The notes below the pieces were generated by a model. It was not told the origin of the DNA, made no database searches, and worked only from the letters and a program-made list of their open reading frames with translations. Shown here one piece after another: positions 38,224 to 44,868 of a DNA stretch of 64,000 nt; the first letter of the stretch is position 1; every line of letters begins with the position of its first letter. Origin of the DNA: a bacterium SCSIO 12844 (GTDB lineage: Bacteria; Pseudomonadota; Gammaproteobacteria; Francisellales; Francisellaceae); contig CP073743.1 in the NCBI GenBank assembly GCA_024397935.1, positions 682,001-746,000 of the forward strand, given 5' to 3'. The position numbers and the translations under genes were made by a program.

Positions 38224-39173
38224 CCCTTATCTTTATTAACCTGATAGCATAATGGTTGATGATTTTGTAGTCGTTTATAATTATCTGCTACACAGATTGC
38301 AGCACTAAATGGATCACTAACAGCAGCATTATGTGGGGTAATTTCAATCTTTGGGTGTGACCAAAAGGGGTGGTCATTTGGTAAAGGTTCTTGATTAAAT
38401 ACATCTAACTTTGCACCAGATAAATGCCCTTGATCTAATGCTTGAAGTAAATCATCATCAACAGTATGCGCACCACGACCAATGCTAATAATATAAGCTC
38501 CCTTTGGTAATTGAGAAATTAAATCTTTATTAATTATGCCAGTTGTTTGTTCAGTTAAAGGTAGTGTGCAGACTAAAATATGGCTTAAACTTAAGAAGTC
38601 ATTTAGTTGAGATTGATCATAAGTTTCAATGCCTGTAATTACTTTTTTACTACGGCTAAATCCAATGGTTGGAATTTGAATATGATTTAATGCTTGTGCA
38701 ATAGCACTACCGATTTCACCAACACCCATAACGCCAACAGTATGTTCATCTGTCGTATTAAACGGTGGTAATTGATCCCAAAATTTTTGTTGTTGGCTAT
38801 GGGCAAACCTTGCATATTGGCGCGTATAATTTAAAACCGCTTGAATTACATAATGTGCCATATCACGTGATAATATAGGATCAACAACACGCACAATGGG
38901 TATTTCATCTGCAACTGATGTATCGGAAACTAAATGATTTACACCAGCACCAATAGAAGAAATACATTTTAAATTAGGAAATTGATTAAAAATACCTTCA
39001 GGTTGAGACCAGCAAACAACATATTCAACTGCTTGTGGCTCTGGTATCTCAGGATAAATATAAATATCAACATGCTCCATTAGCTTTGATAGGGCTTCAT
39101 ACCATTGTTGAATTTGTTTTTTTCTTAAAATTCGCTCATTTTCATCTTTACCAATAATTAGTGCAACTGCCAT
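38217..39173 (-). CDS. D-2-hydroxyacid dehydrogenase, GhrA-like
   Basis: 318 residues, near the length of E. coli GhrA (312). The NAD(P)-binding Rossmann motif is GVMGVGEIGSAIAQAL, the catalytic Arg region is SIGRGAHTVDDDLL, the Glu region is AKLDVFNQEPLP, and the catalytic His is in ITPHNAAVS. GhrA-type enzymes reduce glyoxylate and hydroxypyruvate. A DVF-Q-EPLP block near the C-terminus is diagnostic of the wider family. It lies just before the tRNA-Val locus and marks the end of the core-gene block. Confidence 0.88.
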   Translation of the reverse strand: MAVALIIGKDENERILRKKQIQQWYEALSKLMEHVDIYIYPEIPEPQAVEYVVCWSQPEGIFNQFPNLKCISSIGAGVNHLVSDTSVADEIPIVRVVDPILSRDMAHYVIQAVLNYTRQYARFAHSQQQKFWDQLPPFNTTDEHTVGVMGVGEIGSAIAQALNHIQIPTIGFSRSKKVITGIETYDQSQLNDFLSLSHILVCTLPLTEQTTGIINKDLISQLPKGAYIISIGRGAHTVDDDLLQALDQGHLSGAKLDVFNQEPLPNDHPFWSHPKIEITPHNAAVSDPFSAAICVADNYKRLQNHQPLCYQVNKDKGY

Positions 39174-39333
39174 TGAATCAACTACTCGCTATTAATTTAA
39201 ACTTACAGAGTCATTATTTTAAATAGCAAACTGGGAAATAACAATATACTTAATATATCTGAATGATTTTTAATCAATTAATGTTTAAGATTTAAAAAAA
39301 TGAACGATTCTTTATAAAATGATAAAAAACCAA

Positions 39334-39361
39334 TTGACAGTTTGTTTCAGTTAGATATAAT
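39334..39361 (+). promoter_or_regulatory. Strong sigma-70 promoter of the tRNA-Val gene
   Basis: TTGACA at 39334-39339 and TATAAT at 39356-39361 are separated by 16 bases, both exact consensus hexamers. The tRNA begins 13 bases downstream of the -10 box. Confidence 0.85.
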
Positions 39362-39374
39362 CACTTTCGTTCTC

Positions 39375-39450
39375 GGGTGCTTAGCTCAGCTGGGAGAGCA
39401 TCGCCCTTACAAGGCGAGGGTCGGGGGTTCGATCCCCTCAGCACCCACCA
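39375..39450 (+). tRNA. tRNA-Val (anticodon TAC)
   Basis: 76 bases with encoded CCA. The acceptor stem GGGTGCT pairs with AGCACCC. The D-arm is TAGCTCAGCTGGGAGAGCA-like, the anticodon stem is TCGCC/GGCGA with loop CTTACAA giving anticodon TAC, and the T-arm is GGGGGTTCGATCCCC. A strong promoter lies upstream. The prophage remnant that begins about 170 bases downstream suggests this tRNA may have served as an integration site, though I found no att repeat. Confidence 0.97.
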
Positions 39451-39619
39451 TGAGAAACCCTTTTAATATCAATGATTAATCAAAAAATAATAAAGTAAAA
39501 TAATCTCAATTTTTAAATCAAATGTTGTTTTCAGATAACATATAGGTAACAAGAATTTTTGCATATTTATATTATGCTTTATTGTTTTAGTCATCTTACT
39601 AATTTCTATTCAGCTTATT

Positions 39620-39886
39620 TTTAAAAATGGCAAGTTATCTGGTTTTAATATTAGAGATGCAGCATTTGCAATCAGTACATTTTTACATCTCAATAACTTT
39701 AATCATAATCAAATTGGAGAAATTGAAATTTTAAGCAATGAACCAGATTATTTTCAACCTGAAGTTGATGGATATCTTTCATGGAAGGTTGAGTTTTTAG
39801 TGCCATTTGTGTGTGGTGAAAGTGCATATGATTTAAATGCTATTTCACCTGCTGTTAAAATTAATACTAAGGTTGATCATGACTGA
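39620..39886 (+). pseudogene. 5'-truncated phage tail gene
   Basis: An open frame of about 88 codons (from KNGKLSGFNIRDA to the stop at 39884-39886) that overlaps the start of the V gene as in intact tail operons. There is no start codon upstream: the frame runs back through unrelated hydrophobic codons to a stop near 39540. The position before V suggests a tail completion or tail terminator gene of a P2-like phage, but I do not recognise the family. Truncation supports prophage decay. Confidence 0.6.
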
Positions 39887-40541
39887 ATTAGAACGTATTG
39901 GTGAATTAGAAAGACGCTTAGCTAATTTAATTAGAATTGGCACAGTTGCACAAATTGATCCTATTCGAGCACGAGTAAAAATACAGGCAGGTGCTATTTT
40001 AACAACATGGTTGAAATGGATGACACAGAGATCAGGAGATTGCTTAACATGGTGGTCGCCGTCATTAGGTGAACAAGTCGTGATTTTATCACCTAGTGGT
40101 GAATTGAATAACGGTGTTGTTTTGCCATCGATCTACACAAATAATCAACCAAGTGCAGATTTAAAACTAGATCATAAAGTTTATTCAGATGATACAACCA
40201 TCAGTTACAGTTATGCAGATAAAAAATTAACCATTAATTGTGTTGGTAATATTGATGTTACTGCAGCAAGTTCGGTTAATGTTACTTGTAATAATGTCAA
40301 TGTTAAAGCTCAAAGTATTTATGCTAATTGTCCGATGACAACTATTACTGGTAATGTTTTAGTTAAAGGTAGTATAACTTATCAAAGTGGCTTATATGGT
40401 TCAAATTCTAAAGGTGGTTCAACCGCATCAATTCAAGGCGCACTGAATGTTATTAATGGTGATATAACAGCAGATAATATTTCCCTTAAAAAGCATACTC
40501 ATCAAGGTGATAGTGGTGGTGTTACATCAACACCACAATAA
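39879..40541 (+). CDS. P2-like phage baseplate assembly protein V
   Basis: 220 residues from ATG 39879. RIGTVAQIDPIRARVKIQAG and WWSPSLGEQVVILSPSGE match the OB-fold of gpV, and a Thr/Asn-rich beta-helix spike region follows, ending in the typical HTHQGDSGGVTS tail. gpV forms the spike at the centre of the contractile tail baseplate. The reading frame is intact and full length (P2 gpV has 211 residues). It follows a truncated gene and, instead of being followed directly by W, is separated from it by 1.6 kb holding two unrelated genes. Confidence 0.88.
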   Translation: MTELERIGELERRLANLIRIGTVAQIDPIRARVKIQAGAILTTWLKWMTQRSGDCLTWWSPSLGEQVVILSPSGELNNGVVLPSIYTNNQPSADLKLDHKVYSDDTTISYSYADKKLTINCVGNIDVTAASSVNVTCNNVNVKAQSIYANCPMTTITGNVLVKGSITYQSGLYGSNSKGGSTASIQGALNVINGDITADNISLKKHTHQGDSGGVTSTPQ

Positions 40542-40682
40542 AAAATATGCTATGTATCATCTTGTAAAAAATCTAAAAAATAGAATAAATTTATATTAAA
40601 TTGGTACTTAATGCTAAATTTAATATGATACACTTTCAATATAATATTACTACAGTATGACATTAAATATTGGGGTTGTATT

Positions 40683-41705
40683 ATGTATATTGAAGAAGAA
40701 GATTTATATGATCTAAAAGATGAGCATCCAAAAGCTGAAGGTAGTCATGGGAAAGTCTACTTGTTAGATGGACAAGCCATAAAAGTTTCAAAGGATGGTG
40801 ATGAAAACATACGTTATGAGTGTGACATTTTTAACCAGTTACAGTCAAAAGGAATAGTTCAAGGTAAAGCAGAGGTTGTACAAGTACAAGTAGATAAGGG
40901 AAATATAGTTAATGCACTTATGACTCCTTGGTTAGAGGGGAAAAAACCCACAGCAGAGCAAATTATAGAAACTCTTTCTAGCATGAAAGAAGCTGGATAT
41001 ATTATGGCCGATCCTATATCAGACAATTTTAAAGTTGTTGATGACAAAGCAGTTCCAATAGATTTTGATAAAGTTTTTCATAAAGATAATAGGTTTATAC
41101 CGGAGAGCATTTTATCTGGCATAATTCATGATATAGATACGGCAGTAATGATTTTAAATAAAAATAGAGCACCTGAACTTGCAAAATTCTATGTACAACA
41201 TAAGCCGAAGCATTTAGAAAGAGATAGAAATTCAATTCCTAGTTTTCTTAATGGTTCAAATTTTGATGAATATTCCCAGGAGGAATCACAAGAAGAAGTT
41301 GTTGCTAAAATACAAGAAAGACAGCAATTAGAACATCCTAGAAGCTATGAAAGAATTTATAACAGAGGGTCAAATAATGTAGAATCAACGCCAAAAGAAA
41401 AAATTGAAAACCTTTTAAGAGACTACTGTAATAAGGGAACTGGTTTTTCAGCTTTTTTTCATGGTCATTGGAAGAGGCATCATGTTGAAAGTATAAGGCA
41501 GTTTATGGTTGATAATGCTGATGTTAAAGATATTAATCAATATATTTTTAATCTAAAAACACTGCGTACGCGACTTGAAGAACAGGAAGGCTTTAATGGA
41601 AGAGGGTCTATTTCCAAAAGGATGAATTTTATTTTTCAGGAAGCTGGTAGTGGCAGCAGTAAAAGTCAAGATATTTCTTTTAGGCCGAACTTATTTGGGA
41701 AGTAA
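40683..41705 (+). CDS. Protein-kinase-like protein, effector or moron candidate
   Basis: 340 residues. The first 130 look like a minimal kinase fold: glycine-rich GSHGKVY (about residues 20-26), Lys34 in QAIKVSK, Glu46, then YIMADPISDN with Asp110 and Asn115, and PIDFD with Asp127/Asp129, corresponding to the catalytic and metal-binding loops. The remaining 200 residues include a Gln/Glu-rich segment and a conserved-looking block, FFHGHWKRHHVESIRQF, near residue 255. It sits between phage genes V and W on the same strand, where phage cargo is rarely found. A kinase-type effector is inferred; the G-loop is short and activity is unproven. Confidence 0.6.
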   Translation: MYIEEEDLYDLKDEHPKAEGSHGKVYLLDGQAIKVSKDGDENIRYECDIFNQLQSKGIVQGKAEVVQVQVDKGNIVNALMTPWLEGKKPTAEQIIETLSSMKEAGYIMADPISDNFKVVDDKAVPIDFDKVFHKDNRFIPESILSGIIHDIDTAVMILNKNRAPELAKFYVQHKPKHLERDRNSIPSFLNGSNFDEYSQEESQEEVVAKIQERQQLEHPRSYERIYNRGSNNVESTPKEKIENLLRDYCNKGTGFSAFFHGHWKRHHVESIRQFMVDNADVKDINQYIFNLKTLRTRLEEQEGFNGRGSISKRMNFIFQEAGSGSSKSQDISFRPNLFGK

Positions 41706-42011
41706 AAATCTAACATCAATTTTTTCATGTAATTCTTCATTAGTAGAGCTATTTTGCGTTTTATTAGTATTGATCTGTGTTATTTCTTTATCTTTACAAA
41801 TGGAGGTTATTATAAGAGCTAGACCTGCTATAGAAAATAATAGACCTGTAGAAACGTTACTAAAAGTTATTTGTAAACACTTCCATTTAAAGTGAAAGTA
41901 TTTTGTCATATGGTTTGTGCTTTTTAGAAGCTTGTAACCAAGCCAGATGGTTAAAAAACCAATTATTAAAACAAGGCTATTATATATAGTAGTGCTGATA
42001 ATTCCTGCCAT
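41691..42011 (-). CDS. Small membrane protein
   Basis: 106 residues with two transmembrane segments (about residues 7-26 and 55-74) and hydrophilic ends. AAGGTC lies before the ATG at 42011. It converges on the kinase-like gene, overlapping its 3' end by 15 bases on the opposite strand. It is not a phage structural protein that I know. It might be a partner or immunity-type protein for the neighbour, but nothing in the sequence proves that. Confidence 0.55.
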   Translation of the reverse strand: MAGIISTTIYNSLVLIIGFLTIWLGYKLLKSTNHMTKYFHFKWKCLQITFSNVSTGLLFSIAGLALIITSICKDKEITQINTNKTQNSSTNEELHEKIDVRFLLPK

Positions 42012-42128
42012 AATTTCGACCTTCTATAATGATAAATAAAGTATAGTTTAGTAAATTACATTATCCAGTTGTTAAAACTCTAACTTTATATACTCAAATT
42101 ATTAAAACTATTTAGTGACACAATTTTT

Positions 42129-42464
42129 ATGCAAGGTATATCTCGAACTACAGGTCAAAAAATAACAGATATTGAACATGTTAAACAAAGTATCGATGAT
42201 ATTTTGACAACACCTGTTGGTAATAGAGTTATGCTTAGGGAGTATGGTTCAAAATTATTTGAATTGGTTGATCAGCCAATAAATCAGCTTACTTTAGCAA
42301 AAATACTAAATGAAACAGTTAGTGCAATTGATCAATGGGAGCATCGAGTTGAAGTAAAGTTTATTGATGTTAATCGTAGTACTGGAGGCCAAGTTTCAAT
42401 TGATGTTGAATTTATTTATCAACCTGATGGTAAAAAGCAAACTTTAACGGGGGTGGTTGTATGA
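42129..42464 (+). CDS. Phage baseplate protein W (GPW/gp25 family)
   Basis: 111 residues. The family block DDILTTPVGNRVMLREYGSKLFELVDQP is nearly canonical, covering about residues 23-50. gpW is a baseplate wedge protein of contractile tails; P2 gpW has 115 residues. Its stop overlaps the ATG of the J gene by four bases, as in P2. It is intact although the rest of the tail operon is missing. Confidence 0.9.
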   Translation: MQGISRTTGQKITDIEHVKQSIDDILTTPVGNRVMLREYGSKLFELVDQPINQLTLAKILNETVSAIDQWEHRVEVKFIDVNRSTGGQVSIDVEFIYQPDGKKQTLTGVVV

Positions 42465-43237
42465 AAAAATTTGACCTATCAAAATTACCACTACCTGAGT
42501 CAATACGTTCAGTCGATTATGATAGTAACTATGCTTTGATGTTAGCTGACTTTAAATTACGAATGCCTGAATATAATGCATTGATTGAATCTGATCCAGT
42601 TATTAAATTAATTGAAGCTTGTGCTTATGGCTTAACAGTTTATGAGCAACGAATTTATGATTCAATGAAGTCAATTTTAATCTCTTTTGCAGAAGGTACT
42701 GATTTAGATAATCTTGGTGCATTATTGGCTATATCGCGAGAAGATAATGAATCAGATACCCGTTATCGTGAAAGAATCTTAACAGCCCTAGAAAAAGCTT
42801 CATCTGCTGGTAGTCAGTCAGCTTATGAAGCTTTAGCCATTGAAGCAGATAAACGCGTTAGTGATGTTGTTGCCTTTGATAAAATCGATCAAGCAGGCAA
42901 AGCATTTGTTGTGGTGCAAAGTGATGAAAATGTAGATGGTGTTGCATCAAATGACTTATTAAGTACGGTCACAAACTATTTAACTGCACCTGAAAGAAAA
43001 CCATTGGGCTGTCAGGTGATTGTCTTAAGTGTTGAACCACTAGAATATCAAATTAATGCCAAAGTTGTTTTAGATGAGAAATCAGATAAAGAACTTGTCT
43101 TAAAGACAATGCATGAAAATATTGAAAGCTTAATCAGTGATCGTCATAAAATTTCTGCAACGATTCCATTATCTGAAGTTTATGCACGACTAAATATTGA
43201 GGGTGTTGCTTATGTAGAGGAGTTTATCACCAGTTAA
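42461..43237 (+). CDS. Phage baseplate protein J, probably C-terminally truncated
   Basis: 258 residues of the baseplate J family. GTDLDNLGALLAISREDNESDTRYRERIL matches the conserved block near residues 86-114. P2 gpJ has about 300 residues; here the frame ends shortly after RLNIEGVAYVEEFITS, three bases before the left end of an IS3-family element. The C-terminal 40 or so residues are therefore likely lost through mobile element activity. gpJ lies at the edge of the baseplate. The downstream I, H and sheath genes expected in a P2 tail are absent. Confidence 0.85.
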   Translation: MKKFDLSKLPLPESIRSVDYDSNYALMLADFKLRMPEYNALIESDPVIKLIEACAYGLTVYEQRIYDSMKSILISFAEGTDLDNLGALLAISREDNESDTRYRERILTALEKASSAGSQSAYEALAIEADKRVSDVVAFDKIDQAGKAFVVVQSDENVDGVASNDLLSTVTNYLTAPERKPLGCQVIVLSVEPLEYQINAKVVLDEKSDKELVLKTMHENIESLISDRHKISATIPLSEVYARLNIEGVAYVEEFITS

Positions 43238-43314
43238 ATCTGATCTGGTTACCATTAGGTAGACACTTTGTTATGGGATGAATTATCATCTTATCAACAA
43301 ACCAGGAGAACTTT

Positions 43315-43608
43315 ATGACAACTAGAAAACGTCATTCTTATGATGCTGAATTTAAACGTAATGCAGCATCGTTATATGTTAATGGTAAAAAAAGCTTATC
43401 AGAATTAACAAAGCAATTAGGAGTAGCAGAATCTACTTTATACAACTGGGTTAGTGAGTATTGTCAACGAGGAGATGAAAGCTTTAAACCCAAAGAACTC
43501 TCGGCACAAGAAAAAGAATTACTTGCGCTTAAAAAGCAATTAGCTGATGTTAGCATGGAGCGTGATATATTAAAAAAGGCGTTAACCATTTTCTCAAAGA
43601 AAAAGTAA
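43315..43608 (+). CDS. IS3-family OrfA (helix-turn-helix)
   Basis: 97 residues. A helix-turn-helix (YDAEFKRNAASLYVNGKKSLSELTKQLG) is followed by a leucine-zipper-type segment (LALKKQLADVSMERDILKKAL). OrfA binds the inverted repeats and regulates the transposase. The heptamer A_AAA_AAG at 43572-43578, in the right phase, should allow a -1 shift into the orfB frame, which is open across it, to make OrfAB, the active transposase. Confidence 0.93.
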   Translation: MTTRKRHSYDAEFKRNAASLYVNGKKSLSELTKQLGVAESTLYNWVSEYCQRGDESFKPKELSAQEKELLALKKQLADVSMERDILKKALTIFSKKK

Positions 43609-43637
43609 AAAGAGCCGAGCTTTATGAATTTATTAAT

Positions 43638-44519
43638 TTGTATCGGCGAGATTTCTCAATTGAGAGAATGGCAAAGATTTTTGGTGTTAGTCGTAGCGCT
43701 TACTATCAGTACAGTCGTGGTAACTTGTCTAAGAAAGAGATAATAAATAGCCAGTTACGCCCTCTGTTAATCAAAGCATTCATAAACTCAAAGGGAGAAT
43801 ATGGCACAAGGCGGTTACAGCTTTTACTTAGACGACTAGATATCTATGTCGGTCGTAAACGTATTGCTAAGCTAATGAAAGAATTGGGGCTTTATGCTAA
43901 AGCAAGAAGAAAGTTTAAGGTAACCACCAATCAAAGTAAAAGACCTTATTATGTTGCACCTAATTTGTTAAAACAAAAATTCATGGTAGAAGCTCCTAAT
44001 GAGGTATGGGTGAGTGATATCACTTATGTGCCAACTAATGAAGGATGGTTATATGTAGCAACTGTTGTTGACTTATTTTCAAGGAAAGTTGTTGGCTTGG
44101 CTATGAGTCAGCGTATTACAGCTGATTTAGTTTTAAGGGCAGTTAATCAAGCAGTTAAAAGGCGACAGCCTGATTCAGGGTTGATATTACACTCTGATAG
44201 GGGATCTCAATATACAAGCCGAGTTTATCATCAATTAACTAAAAAGCATCGAATTAGATTAAGCATGAGTAGTACGGTTAACTGCTATGACAATGCTGTA
44301 GCTGAAAGTTTTTTCCATACTTTGAAATTAGCAGTTGTACATGATCAGAAATACCAAACTAGGAATCAAGCAATGCGCTGTATCTTTGAATATGTTGAAG
44401 TTTTTTATAACCGCCAAAGGATGCACTCAACGTTAAACTATTTATCACCAGAGGAGTTTGAAAGAAATTATTTTAATCAACCACAATATCCCATAGCCAA
44501 GTGTCTAGTAAAAGGTTGA
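43638..44519 (+). CDS. IS3-family OrfB transposase (DDE)
   Basis: About 293 residues counted from a TTG at 43638, but the frame continues upstream and is mainly read through -1 frameshifting from orfA. The catalytic triad is visible: Asp in VWVSDITYVPT, Asp in LHSDRGSQYTS, and Glu in DNAVAESFFHTLK. An HTH_21-like region precedes it (YGTRRLQLLLRR). All blocks are intact, so the element may still be mobile. The stop lies seven bases before the right end of the IS. Confidence 0.93.
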   Translation: MYRRDFSIERMAKIFGVSRSAYYQYSRGNLSKKEIINSQLRPLLIKAFINSKGEYGTRRLQLLLRRLDIYVGRKRIAKLMKELGLYAKARRKFKVTTNQSKRPYYVAPNLLKQKFMVEAPNEVWVSDITYVPTNEGWLYVATVVDLFSRKVVGLAMSQRITADLVLRAVNQAVKRRQPDSGLILHSDRGSQYTSRVYHQLTKKHRIRLSMSSTVNCYDNAVAESFFHTLKLAVVHDQKYQTRNQAMRCIFEYVEVFYNRQRMHSTLNYLSPEEFERNYFNQPQYPIAKCLVKG

Positions 44520-44526
44520 CAGATCA

Positions 44527-44688
44527 AAAAGCTTTCCAGATTTGAAGAAAAACTTATGGGGTGGTGAGTTTTGGAGTGATGGTTACTATGTTGGAACAGT
44601 TGGTGAAGGAGGCAACTGGAAAGAGGTGGAGCGGTATGTTAAGAACCAAGGGTTAAAATTGGATGAAGCGCAATTGCGACTCTTTTAA
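44527..44688 (+). pseudogene. 3' remnant of an IS200-type (Y1) transposase
   Basis: 53 codons in one frame starting exactly at the right end of the IS3-family element. They read FPDLKKNLWGGEFWSDGYYVGTVG and so on up to a stop, the C-terminal signature of IS200/IS605 TnpA. The N-terminal half with the catalytic His-x-His is missing. A GC-rich hairpin follows, as at the right end of such elements. Confidence 0.88.
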
Positions 44689-44725
44689 TACCCCGCTGCT
44701 TGCCGCGGGGATATTTATTATGGCA
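44689..44725 (+). other. GC-rich hairpin, likely IS200 right end or terminator
   Basis: CCCCGCTGCTTGCCGCGGGG at 44691-44710 has a 6-bp arm CCCCGC/GCGGGG with an 8-base loop in otherwise AT-rich DNA, directly after the transposase remnant. IS200-type elements end in such palindromes, and it may also stop transcription. Confidence 0.6.
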
Positions 44726-44788
44726 TGCTTAAATGTCTTTTAGAAAAGTCTAAAGCTGCTCTAAATTTATAAACTATTTTCAAAATGT

Positions 44789-44803
44789 CGTATTTAATAC
44801 GAC
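44789..44803 (+). promoter_or_regulatory. CGTA-N5-TACG dyad upstream of the 877-aa gene
   Basis: CGTATTTAATACGAC is a perfect 4+4 dyad with a 5-base spacer, ending 65 bases before the start of the next gene. It is one of ten similar sites in this region. Confidence 0.55.
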
Positions 44804-44868
44804 TAATTACTATAAAGAATTTCTATAACATAGAAGCTATTGACGTTTAGCCATGGAAGGTTGTAGTT

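Larger units (their letters stand above)
43241..44526 (+). mobile_element. IS3-family insertion sequence, complete
   Basis: 1286 bp bounded by 25-bp imperfect inverted repeats: 43241-43265 and 44502-44526, matching at 18 of 25 positions, both ending TGATCTG outward. It contains orfA and orfB with an A_AAA_AAG slippery site between them. No target duplication is visible: the left flank is the phage J gene, the right flank an IS200-type transposase remnant, so a deletion or recombination followed insertion. Confidence 0.9.

Noticed and set aside
43233-44533. Target site duplication around the IS3-family element
   Set aside because: The flanking bases do not match on the two sides (AATC on the left, AAAA on the right).
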